Assembly (NCBI RefSeq): GCF_001546855.1 | Contig: NZ_KQ958210.1 | Span: forward strand, 1 to 64,000 | From: Megasphaera sp. MJR8396C | GTDB lineage: Bacteria > Bacillota > Negativicutes > Veillonellales > Megasphaeraceae | Length of the DNA stretch: 64,000 nt | Direction of reading: 5' to 3' | Shown here: piece by piece, positions 35,512 through 44,500 of the stretch | How the letters are laid out: each line of letters starts with the position of its first letter | How positions within the stretch are numbered: position 1 is the stretch's first letter | Made by a program: the position numbers and the translations under genes | Notes under the pieces: model-generated | The model's database searches: none | What the model was told of the DNA's origin: nothing | Seen by the model: the letters and a program-made list of their open reading frames with translations, nothing else

Positions 35512-36885
35512 ATGAAAAATACTATTGCACTTATCCTCGCTGCCGGCAAAGGGACTCGGATGAAATCGAAGCTCCCCAAGGTTTTGCACAAAGTCGGCGG
35601 CGTTCCGATGGTGGAACAGGTGCTTCGGGCTGTTAAGACAGCCGGAACGACGCGCCAAATTGTTGTTGTCGGTTTTGGCGGGGAAACGGTCCGCGATTAC
35701 CTCGGTGATCAGGCCGAAACGGTCGTACAGCAGGAACAGCTCGGTACGGGTCATGCCGTACTTCAGGCAGAACCGCTGTTAAACGGCGTTTCCGGTACCC
35801 TTTTAGTCACTTGCGGTGATACGCCGCTGGTAACGACAGAGACCTTTACGGCCCTCGTCGACTGCCATGAAAAAAGCGGTGCTGCGGCAACGGTACTGAC
35901 GGCGCATATGCCGGATCCTACGGGGTATGGCCGTGTCATCCGCGATGATAAAGGGCAGGTCGTCAAAATTGTCGAACAGAAAGACGGCACGCCGGAAGAA
36001 CTCCTTGTCGACGAAGTAAACGCCGGCATTTACTGCTTTGATATGCCCCTTTTGTGGGATATGCTGCATAACGTTACCAATGACAATGCCCAGGGCGAGT
36101 ATTATCTGACCGATATCATCGGCATGCTCGTATCGTCGGGCCACATTGTCAGCGCCTTTGCGGCACCGTCTTATGACGAAACGCTGGGCGTCAATTCCCG
36201 CCAGCAAATGGCCGAAGCCGAACAGATTTTGCGCCGTCGCAAGCTTCAGCAGCTCATGGCTGACGGCGTTTCGATCATCGATCCCAATAATACCTATGTC
36301 GATACGACCGTTACCATCGGCCGCGATACGGTACTTTATCCGGGGACGATCCTCGAGGGCCATACGGTCATCGGCGAAGACTGCCACATCGGACCCTATG
36401 TCCGCATGACCAATGTACAGATGGGCGACGATGACCATGTCCAATTCATGTACGCCCACGACTGCCAGATCAAAAATGGCTGTGAAGTCGGACCCTTCGT
36501 CCACTTCCGACCCGATACGGTCATCGGCAATCACGTAAAAGTCGGAAATTATATGGAAGTCAAAAACTCGACGATCGGTGACGGCACGAAACTGCCCCAT
36601 CTCAGCTATATCGGGGACAGCGATGTCGGTCAGAACGTCAATATCGGCTGTGGGACGATTACCGTCAATTACGACGGCAAGATCAAACACCGTACGACCA
36701 TCGGCGACCATGCCTTTGTCGGCTGCAACAGCAACCTCGTGGCCCCGGTTACGGTCGGTGATTATGCCTATGTCGGTGCCGGATCTACGATTACCAAAGA
36801 CGTACCGGCAAAATCCTTATCCGTTGCCCGTGCACGGCAGCGCAATATCGAAGGCTGGGTTAAAGACGATACATATAAGAAATAA
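35512..36885 (+). CDS. glmU: Bifunctional UDP-N-acetylglucosamine diphosphorylase/glucosamine-1-phosphate N-acetyltransferase
   Basis: GlmU makes UDP-GlcNAc for peptidoglycan and lipid A. The N-terminal pyrophosphorylase has the LAAGKGTRMKSKLPKVLH loop (about residues 10-27). The C-terminal half is a left-handed beta helix built of hexapeptide repeats (from about 255), with the acetyltransferase motif NYDGKIKHRT (about 386-395). The 457-residue length is standard. It is followed by prs and pth, a common Firmicute order. Confidence 0.97.
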   Translation: MKNTIALILAAGKGTRMKSKLPKVLHKVGGVPMVEQVLRAVKTAGTTRQIVVVGFGGETVRDYLGDQAETVVQQEQLGTGHAVLQAEPLLNGVSGTLLVTCGDTPLVTTETFTALVDCHEKSGAAATVLTAHMPDPTGYGRVIRDDKGQVVKIVEQKDGTPEELLVDEVNAGIYCFDMPLLWDMLHNVTNDNAQGEYYLTDIIGMLVSSGHIVSAFAAPSYDETLGVNSRQQMAEAEQILRRRKLQQLMADGVSIIDPNNTYVDTTVTIGRDTVLYPGTILEGHTVIGEDCHIGPYVRMTNVQMGDDDHVQFMYAHDCQIKNGCEVGPFVHFRPDTVIGNHVKVGNYMEVKNSTIGDGTKLPHLSYIGDSDVGQNVNIGCGTITVNYDGKIKHRTTIGDHAFVGCNSNLVAPVTVGDYAYVGAGSTITKDVPAKSLSVARARQRNIEGWVKDDTYKK

Positions 36886-36960
36886 TACTTTCTCCACCTA
36901 GCGTTTATCGGTTTTTATATCGAATCATATATTACAATATTCATATCAGGGAGGCTCACT

Positions 36961-37926
36961 ATGAGTTACGAAGACGGGAAAAAGCTGAAGATTTTTACGG
37001 GGAACGCCAATCCGGAATTGGCCAAAGAAATTGTTGAGTACCTTGGCTTAGAATTAGGCAAGGCCTTTGTCGGCAAGTTCAATAATGGTGAAATTCAGGT
37101 CATGATCGATGAAAGCGTTCGCGGTAAGGATGTATTCGTCATTCAGCCGACCTGCCAACCGGCTAACGATACCCTTATGGAACTGCTGATCATGGCAGAT
37201 GCCTTGAAACGCGCTTCGGCAAAACACATCACCGCCGTTGTTCCGTACTATGGTTACGCTCGTCAGGACCGCAAGACCCGCGGCCGTGAACCGATTACGT
37301 CTAAATTGGTCGCTGATTTAATGACCAGAGCGGGCATTACCCGCGTCGTTACGATGGACCTCCATGCCGGTCAGATCCAGGGCTTCTTTGACATCCCTGT
37401 CGATCACCTCGGCTCGGCTTCCATCATTGCTCGGTATATTAACCAGAAAAAAGAAGAAACGGATTTGGGCGACCTCGTCGTCGTATCTCCGGATCTCGGT
37501 GGCGTAACCCGTGCCCGTGACTTGGCTGACCGGGTCAGTGCACCTATCGCCATCATTGAAAAACGCCGTCCTCGTCCGGGCGTCGCTGAAGTCATGAATA
37601 TCATTGGCGACATCAAAGGCAAGACTTGTATCCTCGTCGACGACATCGTCGATACGGCAGGTTCCTTGTGCGGCGGTGCTAAGGCCTTGAAAGAAATGGG
37701 AGCTTCCCGCGTCTTTGCTGCCTGCGCTCATGCCGTCCTCACCGATCCGGCTGTCGAACGGATTCAGAAATCGGTCATCTCCGAATTGATCATTACCAAT
37801 ACGATTCCCTTGCCGCCGGAAAAGAAGAGCGACAAGATCAAAGTCCTTTCCGTAGCACCTCTCTTAGGGGAAGCTATCATGCGCATCTTCCATGACGTCT
37901 CTGTCAGCCGTCTTTTCGATAAATAA
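36961..37926 (+). CDS. prs: Ribose-phosphate pyrophosphokinase
   Basis: Prs makes PRPP for nucleotides, histidine and, through trpD at 50.8 kb, tryptophan. The 321-residue protein shows the ATP-binding [17 protein letters not shown] (about residues 99-115), the PRPP loop [12 protein letters not shown] (about 223-234) and the metal-binding [16 protein letters not shown] (about 129-144). It has a GGGAGG SD and lies 75 bases after glmU with no terminator between. Confidence 0.97.
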   Translation: MSYEDGKKLKIFTGNANPELAKEIVEYLGLELGKAFVGKFNNGEIQVMIDESVRGKDVFVIQPTCQPANDTLMELLIMADALKRASAKHITAVVPYYGYARQDRKTRGREPITSKLVADLMTRAGITRVVTMDLHAGQIQGFFDIPVDHLGSASIIARYINQKKEETDLGDLVVVSPDLGGVTRARDLADRVSAPIAIIEKRRPRPGVAEVMNIIGDIKGKTCILVDDIVDTAGSLCGGAKALKEMGASRVFAACAHAVLTDPAVERIQKSVISELIITNTIPLPPEKKSDKIKVLSVAPLLGEAIMRIFHDVSVSRLFDK

Positions 37927-37938
37927 GGAAACTGCACC

Positions 37939-38511
37939 GTGCATATGATCGTAGGCCTGGGCAATCCGGGCCGCCAATATGAACAATCAAAACATAATAC
38001 GGGATTCGATGTCATCGATGAACTGGCCAAGCGCTGGGAAGTTACGTCCTGGCAGGAGCGGATGGACGCTCTCGTCGCCCAGGTGACCGTTGACGATGAA
38101 AAAATCATCCTGGTCAAGCCCCAGACCTTCATGAATGACAGCGGCCGGGCTGTCGGCCCTTTGATGCGTTGGTATAAGGTAGAGCAGCCTGACGTCTACG
38201 TCGCTTATGACGACATGGATCTGGCTGTCGGCCGCCTGCGCATTCGCAAAAACGGTAGTGACGGCGGGCACAATGGCATTAAGAGCCTGTTTGCCAACGG
38301 CTGTACCGATTTTACCCGATTCCGCGTCGGCATTGGCCGCCCGCTGCCTCATCACGATGTCATCGACCATGTCTTGACGCCGTTTCCGGAAGAACTTCGC
38401 GAAAAGTATCATCAGGGAATCGAAGACGCGGCGACGGCCATTGAAGGCTGCCTGCGCCTCGGTGTCGATAAAGGCATGAACCGCTATAACCCGCGGAAAA
38501 AGAAACAATGA
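37939..38511 (+). CDS. pth: Peptidyl-tRNA hydrolase
   Basis: Pth recycles peptidyl-tRNAs dropped from ribosomes. Motifs: VGLGNPGRQYEQSKHNTGF with the catalytic His (about residues 5-23), KPQTFMNDSG (about 66-75) and GGHNGIKS (about 111-118). GTG 37939 has an AAGGAAA SD; ATG 37945 two codons later is an equally possible start. Length is 190 residues. Confidence 0.95.
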   Translation: MHMIVGLGNPGRQYEQSKHNTGFDVIDELAKRWEVTSWQERMDALVAQVTVDDEKIILVKPQTFMNDSGRAVGPLMRWYKVEQPDVYVAYDDMDLAVGRLRIRKNGSDGGHNGIKSLFANGCTDFTRFRVGIGRPLPHHDVIDHVLTPFPEELREKYHQGIEDAATAIEGCLRLGVDKGMNRYNPRKKKQ

Positions 38512-38517
38512 GATAAG

Positions 38518-38547
38518 AGGCTGCCGCGTCTGCGGCAGTCTTTTTTT
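38518..38547 (+). terminator. Terminator after pth
   Basis: The stem CTGCCGC/GCGGCAG with a short loop is followed by seven Ts. Confidence 0.9.
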
Positions 38548-38572
38548 CTACGTACCTTTCAGGAGGAACCCT

Positions 38573-39592
38573 ATGATTGAGAAACTGCATACGTCGCCGG
38601 ACGTATACCGTATCCGCGTCGTGTTACCGGATAATCCGCTCCAATATTTAAATGCCTATGTCATCAAGGGCAAGACCGAGAATTTGGTCATCGATACGGG
38701 CTTCAATCGTCCGGAATGTCAGGATGCCCTGTGCCGTGGTTTGGAAGAACTGGGCATCGAGTTCCGACACACGTCCCTCTTTTTGACCCATCTCCATGCC
38801 GATCACACGGGCCTTGTCGGCCTGTTTGCCAAAGAAGGCTGCCCGATTTACATGCACCCCGTCGACTATCAATACCTCGTCGACTCTGAAGACGGCTCGA
38901 CCTGGAAGGCGGCCGAAGATAATTTCATGCGTGAAGGGATGCCGCCGGAAGAAATTAAAAGCCAATTTTCCAACCAGGCCCGGACCTTTTCGCCGGATCC
39001 GCACTTCCCGATTCAAGCCGTCGGCGATGGGGACGTCCTGCACCTGGCAGATTGTGAACTCACGGTCATCCATACGCCGGGCCATACACCGGGCCTGTGC
39101 TGCCTCTATATGCCCTGTGAAGGCCTTTTCTTTACGAGTGACCATATTCTCTTCGATATTACGCCCAACATCCAAGTCTGGTATCATATGAAGCATGCCC
39201 TGCGGCGGTACTTGGAAAGTTTGCAAAAAGTGAAGAAACTTCCCGTCCGCCTGGCCCTGCCAGCTCACCGGGAAGGGGATACTGCTATTACCGGCCGCAT
39301 TGATGAACTCTTGGCTCATCATGACCGACGCCTGCGGGAAGTCCTGCGTTTGGCCGGAGACTATCCTCACAGCACGGCCTATGAAATTGCCCCTCATATG
39401 ACCTGGTCCATGCGCGGCAAGCCCTGGCATGAATTCCCGCCGACGCAGAAGTGGTTTGCCTTAGGGGAAACCTTGTCTCATATCGAATACCTCATGGATA
39501 AGGGCCTTCTCCGATGCACGGAAGAAGGGGGCGTCCGCCGGTATGACGTCGTCCCCGGGATGGACGTCGCTCATCTCGTTGACGGCGTGTAA
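38573..39592 (+). CDS. Metallo-beta-lactamase-fold hydrolase (unknown substrate)
   Basis: The MBL fold is clear from the metal-binding motif THLHADHTGL (about residues 64-73), IHTPGHTPGL (about 166-175), SDHIL (about 190) and a late LPAH (about 226). The 339-residue protein has a C-terminal extension of about 100 residues with a winged-helix-like region (SHIEYLMDKGLLRCTEEGG). This extension is typical of the LACTB2-like/YobT-type group. Substrate unknown. An SD (CAGGAGGA) precedes ATG 38573; it is a single-gene unit between terminators. Confidence 0.88.
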   Translation: MIEKLHTSPDVYRIRVVLPDNPLQYLNAYVIKGKTENLVIDTGFNRPECQDALCRGLEELGIEFRHTSLFLTHLHADHTGLVGLFAKEGCPIYMHPVDYQYLVDSEDGSTWKAAEDNFMREGMPPEEIKSQFSNQARTFSPDPHFPIQAVGDGDVLHLADCELTVIHTPGHTPGLCCLYMPCEGLFFTSDHILFDITPNIQVWYHMKHALRRYLESLQKVKKLPVRLALPAHREGDTAITGRIDELLAHHDRRLREVLRLAGDYPHSTAYEIAPHMTWSMRGKPWHEFPPTQKWFALGETLSHIEYLMDKGLLRCTEEGGVRRYDVVPGMDVAHLVDGV

Positions 39593-39612
39593 TTAATTAT
39601 CTTTTGTTTATC

Positions 39613-39653
39613 GAAACGCACTGCGATATTTCACCTTCGCAGTGCGTTTTTTT
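39613..39653 (+). terminator. Terminator after the MBL-fold gene
   Basis: Arms AACGCACTGCGA/TCGCAGTGCGTT form a 12-bp stem followed by seven Ts. Confidence 0.9.
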
Positions 39654-39903
39654 ACCCTTTTTCGTTTTACGGGCCGTTTTTTTGGCAAGACAGGTGGCCC
39701 CTAAAAAGCTCATGTTGTCTAACCTGATGGAGAACGATTTGTGATGAACGCGGCGTAATCCGAGCGGATGAAAAAATTATGGAACTGATTTGTCTTTTTG
39801 TAAAGGGCGGCAAAGCCCGTAAATACTGCATAAAATCATACAAACTGGAACTATGTAAGGTCTTCCTTCATTTACTTATATAAAGAATAATAATTCTCCG
39901 TTA
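39654..39903. other. Intergenic stretch without a confident gene
   Basis: About 250 bases between the terminator and the next promoter hold only a 34-codon frame (39779-39883) without a clear SD. Its translation (IRADEKIMELICLF and KARKYCIKSYK) reads a little like the end of a protein, so a gene remnant is possible. Nothing else is recognisable. Confidence 0.4.
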
Positions 39904-39932
39904 TTGACAAATATGACAATTTGACCTATAAT
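39904..39932 (+). promoter_or_regulatory. Consensus promoter of the superoxide reductase gene
   Basis: TTGACA (39904-39909), a 17-base spacer and TATAAT (39927-39932) match the consensus exactly. Transcription should start near 39939, leaving a leader of about 107 bases. Confidence 0.9.
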
Positions 39933-40045
39933 AGTCACATAAGAAAAAGTATTAATTAGGAAGCAAATGCTTATAATTTATTTAGATTATATAGCTTATT
40001 TTTATTTTTGATTGAGGGGTACAATCCCCTGGAGGAGGAATTGAT

Positions 40046-40498
40046 ATGAAGCATGTTGAATTTTACCGCAATGATGCAGATGGTAAAGTTTTGGTCGTCG
40101 TCGGCGCACAGGCACCGGAAGAAGTCATTTATGCAGGCCAAAAATTGACGCATCTCGTCGCTGGCTCTGTTGATGCAGCACAGGAAAAACACGTACCGTG
40201 TATCCAGAAGATTGACAACCATTTGGAAGTTCAGGTCGGCTCTGTCATTCATCCGATGGAAGAAAAACACTATATTGAATGGATTGCCCTGGTCGATGAT
40301 AAAGGCGTAGATATCCGTTATCTCAAACCGGGTGAAGAACCGAAGGCTCATTTCGAAACTGGTGATAATGGCGAAGTTTATGCATACTGCAACCTCCACG
40401 GCCTGTGGAAAGAAACTTTCTCCGTTAAAGAAGCTCCGGCCCTTGACAGCGCAATGTGTTCACCGGAATTTGGTGGCTGCGTAATTCACGACGTCTAA
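40046..40498 (+). CDS. Superoxide reductase (desulfoferrodoxin family) lacking the N-terminal iron site
   Basis: This enzyme reduces superoxide to hydrogen peroxide in the cytosol of anaerobes. All ligands of the catalytic Fe(His4Cys) centre are visible: EKHVP (about residues 47-51), HPMEEKHYI (about 71-79) and CNLHG (about 114-118). Residues 1-42 align by eye with the desulforedoxin-like domain of class I enzymes, but its four Cys are replaced (YRNDADGK and IYAGQK in place of the CxxC and CC pairs). This is the class III pattern, as in Treponema. An extra C-terminal CSPEFGGC pair is present. The SD is GGAGGAGG. A peroxidase gene follows by 22 bases and could remove the product peroxide. Confidence 0.9.
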   Translation: MKHVEFYRNDADGKVLVVVGAQAPEEVIYAGQKLTHLVAGSVDAAQEKHVPCIQKIDNHLEVQVGSVIHPMEEKHYIEWIALVDDKGVDIRYLKPGEEPKAHFETGDNGEVYAYCNLHGLWKETFSVKEAPALDSAMCSPEFGGCVIHDV

Positions 40499-40520
40499 GA
40501 GAAACAGGAGGAATAACACC

Positions 40521-41066
40521 ATGAAAGTATTTGATTTTACCGTTAAAGATATCCGCGGCGGTGACGTTGCCCTGAGCCAGTACGAAGGCAAATTGCTGCT
40601 CATCGTCAACACGGCCAGCAAATGCGGATTTACGCCGCAGTACGACGGCCTGGAAGCCCTTTATAAAAAATATAAAGACAAAGGCTTAGTCATCCTCGGT
40701 TTCCCGTGCAATCAGTTCTTGGAACAGGATCCGGAAGATAATAAACATATCGAAGATTTCTGCCGCCTGAACCACGGCGTTACCTTCCCGCTCTTCGCTA
40801 AGATCGACGTTCGCGGCGAAAAAGCAGATCCCCTTTACAAATATCTCACCGAAGCAGCTCCCTTCAAAGGTTATGAAACGGATAAAGACAGCGGCCGCCT
40901 GATTCAGCAGGTCGTAGCTGAACACTATCCGGACAATGCCGAAGGCAACGGCATTAAATGGAATTTCACGAAATTCCTCGTCAGCCGTGACGGCAGCCAG
41001 GTTCAGCGTTTTGAACCGAGCACGACTCCGGAAGAATTAGATCCCATTATCGAAAAGGCTCTCTAA
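40521..41066 (+). CDS. Glutathione peroxidase-family peroxidase (Cys type)
   Basis: The 181-residue protein has the family active site NTASKCGFTPQYDGLEALY with the peroxidatic Cys at about residue 35, the FPCNQF motif with a second Cys near 66, and the conserved KWNFTKFLV (about 144-152). Bacterial members with Cys generally use thioredoxin rather than glutathione. It follows the superoxide reductase gene by 22 bases, so the pair forms a superoxide-to-water detoxification unit. Electron donor is not visible here. Confidence 0.93.
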   Translation: MKVFDFTVKDIRGGDVALSQYEGKLLLIVNTASKCGFTPQYDGLEALYKKYKDKGLVILGFPCNQFLEQDPEDNKHIEDFCRLNHGVTFPLFAKIDVRGEKADPLYKYLTEAAPFKGYETDKDSGRLIQQVVAEHYPDNAEGNGIKWNFTKFLVSRDGSQVQRFEPSTTPEELDPIIEKAL

Positions 41067-41078
41067 TCTCTAAGAATC

Positions 41079-41125
41079 GAAGCCCTACATTACACTTTGT
41101 GTTGTAATGCAGGGCTTCTTTTTTT
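41079..41125 (+). terminator. Terminator after the peroxidase gene
   Basis: A long hairpin (GAAGCCCT-ACATTACA with TGTAATG-C-AGGGCTTC) is followed by seven Ts. Confidence 0.9.
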
Positions 41126-41215
41126 GTTTGTTGTATTGACTTTTGATGGGAAAACTTTCACAAATTTAAGACAGTCTTGTTTTTCAGAACCTTTACGGAT
41201 TCTTTTCTTTATAAA

Positions 41216-41273
41216 ATGTAATCGTCGTCACGATGAATCTTTGCTCCTTGAAAAGGCCATGCGACGATTACAT
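41216..41273. repeat. 12-bp inverted repeat upstream of the pyruvate:ferredoxin oxidoreductase promoter
   Basis: ATGTAATCGTCG (41216-41227) and CGACGATTACAT (41262-41273) are perfectly complementary and 34 bases apart. They lie between the peroxidase terminator and the downstream promoter, in the otherwise unassigned stretch 41126-41330. A frame through this stretch ends in a helical-looking sequence (LLLEKAMRRLHKYV) but has no start site, so a gene remnant is possible. Confidence 0.5.
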
Positions 41274-41330
41274 AAATATGTATGCGTTTAGACAGAATCG
41301 GCATAAGATGAACGTTTTACTGGAAAGCTC

Positions 41331-41359
41331 TTGCGTAAAATTTTTATAAATAGTACAAT
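41331..41359 (+). promoter_or_regulatory. Promoter of pyruvate:ferredoxin oxidoreductase
   Basis: TTGCGT (41331-41336), a 17-base spacer and TACAAT (41354-41359) lie 144 bases before the ATG. The leader is about 137 bases and AT-rich. Confidence 0.65.
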
Positions 41360-41502
41360 GAGGATAACAAATAGTCATCTAGTTAATACCATAGCTACAT
41401 AGCTTATAGTGATTATTTTGTCCTTGCAATGTAATGGGATGACTCCAATGTGTACACGGATTCTTTCAAGTTACGATGTTTTACAGAAAGGGGAACAGTA
41501 TT

Positions 41503-44500
41503 ATGACACAGAAAGTTTTTAAGACAATGGATGGCAACGAGGCAGCCGCCCATATCGCCTATGCCTTTACGGAACTGGCATCCATCTTCCCGATCACGCC
41601 GTCGTCGCCGATGGCTGAACACGTTGATGAATGGGCTGCTCATGGCCGTAAAAACCTGTTTGGCGCTACCGTACAGGTTCAGGAAATGCAGTCTGAAAAA
41701 GGTGCTGTCGGCGCGATGCACGGTGCTTTGAATACCGGTGCCCTCACGACGACTTTCACGTCCTCCCAGGGCATGATGATCATGCTCAGCAATATGTTCA
41801 AGATTTCCAGCGAATTGCTGCCGGGCGTTTTCCACGTCGCTTCTCGTACGGTTGCTACCAACGGCTACACGATTTTTGCCGGCCACGACGATGCGATGGC
41901 TATGCGCGGCACGGGCATCAGCATGATGTGTGAATCCAGTGTTCAGGAAATCATGGACCTGGCTGCTGTCGTCCATGCGACGGCCATTACCTGTCGTATT
42001 CCTATTATCAACTTCTTCGATGGTTTCCGTACGTCTCACGAAATCCAGAAAATCGAAGTTATTCCTTATGAAAAACTCCGTCCGATGCTCGATATGGATG
42101 CCGTTCGCGAATTCCGTAAACGCGGCATGAACCCGGACAATCCGGAAGCTATTTCCTTCTGCGAACCGGCTGAAGTCTTTATGCAGCATCGTGAATCTTT
42201 GAACAAATTCTATGACCGCGTTCCTGAAGTTGCTGAAGGCTACATGAAGCAGATCAGCGAAATCACGGGCCGTGAATACCACCTCTTCAACTACACTGGC
42301 GCTCCCGATGCTGAACTCGTTCTCGTCGCTATGGGTTCCGGCGCACAGACCATTGAAGAAACGGTTAAACTGCTTGTCGAAAAAGGCGAAAAAGTCGGCT
42401 GTATCAACGTTCACATGTTCCGTCCCTGGTCGGAAAAACACTTCTTGGCAGCCGTTCCCGATACCGTTAAGAAAATTGCCGTCTTAGACCGTACGAAAGA
42501 AACGGGCGCTAACGGCGAACCTCTGTACCACAGCGTAGCTGCTTCCTTCGCGGCTGCTGACGTAGCTCCGAAAGTTTACCACGGCCGTTATGGCATCGCT
42601 TCGAAAGAATTCTTACCGGGCGACGTCGTTGCTGCTTTTGACAACTTGAAAGCCTTCGAACCGAAGAACGACTTCACCTTGAGCATCGTCGACGATGTTA
42701 CCCATAAATCCCTGCCGCGCGTCCAGAACGTCGATACGGCTGGTGAAGGCCTGAAAGCTTGTAAGTTCTGGGGCTTCGGTTCCGACGGTACGGTTGGCGC
42801 TAACAAGAGCGCTATCAAGATCATCGGCGATAACACCGATATGTACGCTCAGGCATACTTTGCTTATGACTCGAAAAAATCCGGCGGCGTTACCGTATCG
42901 CACCTGCGCTTTGGCGATACGCCGATCAAGATGCCGTACCTCATCAATGACGCAGACTTCATCGCATGTCATCGTCAGTCCTATACGCACGGCTTCGACC
43001 TCCTGCGGGGCATCAAGAAGGGCGGTACTTTCCTGCTGAACACCGTATGGAAACCGGAAGAACTCGATGAAAAATTACCGGCTAAAATTAAACGCTCCAT
43101 CGCCCGCAACGACGTCCAGTTCTACATCATCGACGCCGTCGGCATTGCACAGAAAATCGGTCTTGGCGGCCGCATCAACATGATCATGCAGTCGGCCTTC
43201 TTTAAACTGGCTGACGTCATTCCCCTTGACTTGGCTATCTCTAAATTGAAAGAATCCGTTGTCGAATCGTACGGCAAAAAAGGTCAGAACATCGTTGATA
43301 TGAACAACGAAGCCATTGACCAGGGCTTGTCTGCTATCGTCAAAGTTAATGTTCCGGCCGCTTGGGCTGATGCTGTTGACGAACCGGTCGACATGTCGAA
43401 ACACACGCAATTCTTCCGTGACTTCTCCATTCCTGTCAACGCTCTCGAAGGCGACGACCTCCCGGTCAGCGCTTATGACGGCTTTGAAGACGGCCGTTGG
43501 CCGACGGGCACGGCTGCTGAAGAAAAACGCGGTGTTGCCATGTTCGTACCAAGCTGGGATGCTGAAAAATGTATCGGCTGTAACCAGTGTTCCTTCGTAT
43601 GTCCTCACGCTGCTATCCGTCCCTTCCTCATGACGCCGGAAGAAGCTGCTAAAGCTCCGAAAGGCTATCAGGACAAGGAAATCAAAGCAGCTCCAGAATA
43701 CAAATACAATATCGTCGTATCGGTCATGGACTGCCTCGGCTGCGGAAGCTGTACTCATGTCTGCCCGAAACAGGCCTTGACGATGAAACCCTTCGACGAA
43801 GAAGAATACAGAGCAGATCTCTGGGATTACGTCATCAACCTGCCGATTAAACCGAATCCGATGGATAAGAACACCGTCATCGGCAGCCAGTTCGAACAGC
43901 CCTTGCTCGAATTCACCGGCGCTTGCGCAGGCTGTGCTGAAACCCCGTATTGTAAAGTCATTACCCAGCTCTATGGCGACCGCATGATCATTGCCAATGC
44001 TCATGGCTGCTCCAGCGTTTGGGGCGGCAGTGCACCGGACTGCGGCTACACCAAGAACGAACAGGGTCACGGCCCAGCTTGGTCGACGTCCCTCTTCGAA
44101 GACAATGCTGAATACGGCTTTGGCATGATGCTGGCTGAAAAGACGGAACGGAAACTCCTGGCTCAGTACGTTGACGCTGCTATGGAAGTTGCCAGCCCTG
44201 AACTTCAGGCTGCATTGAAAGAATGGAAAGACAACATGGCTAAGAGTGAAGGCACGCGCGAACGGTCCGATAAGGTCATCGCCCTCCTCGAAGCTGAAAA
44301 AGACGGCAAACCTGAATTGGAACAGGTTTACGATATGAAACAGTTCCTCGTTAAACGCAGCCAGTGGATCTTCGGCGGTGACGGCTGGGCTTATGATATC
44401 GGTTACGGCGGCTTGGACCATGTCCTCGCTCAGGGTGAAGATATCAACGTCCTCGTATTCGATACCGAAGTTTACTCCAACACGGGCGGCCAGGCTTCCA

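Noticed and set aside
39779-39883. 34-codon ATG frame between the MBL-fold gene and the superoxide reductase
   Set aside because: No SD and no promoter; too short to support.
41097-41291. 64-codon plus-strand frame between the peroxidase and the oxidoreductase
   Set aside because: It begins inside a terminator and has no SD; the end looks protein-like, so at best it is a remnant.
41413-42441. 342-codon minus-strand frame over the start of the same gene
   Set aside because: Antisense shadow with low-complexity composition and no start signals.
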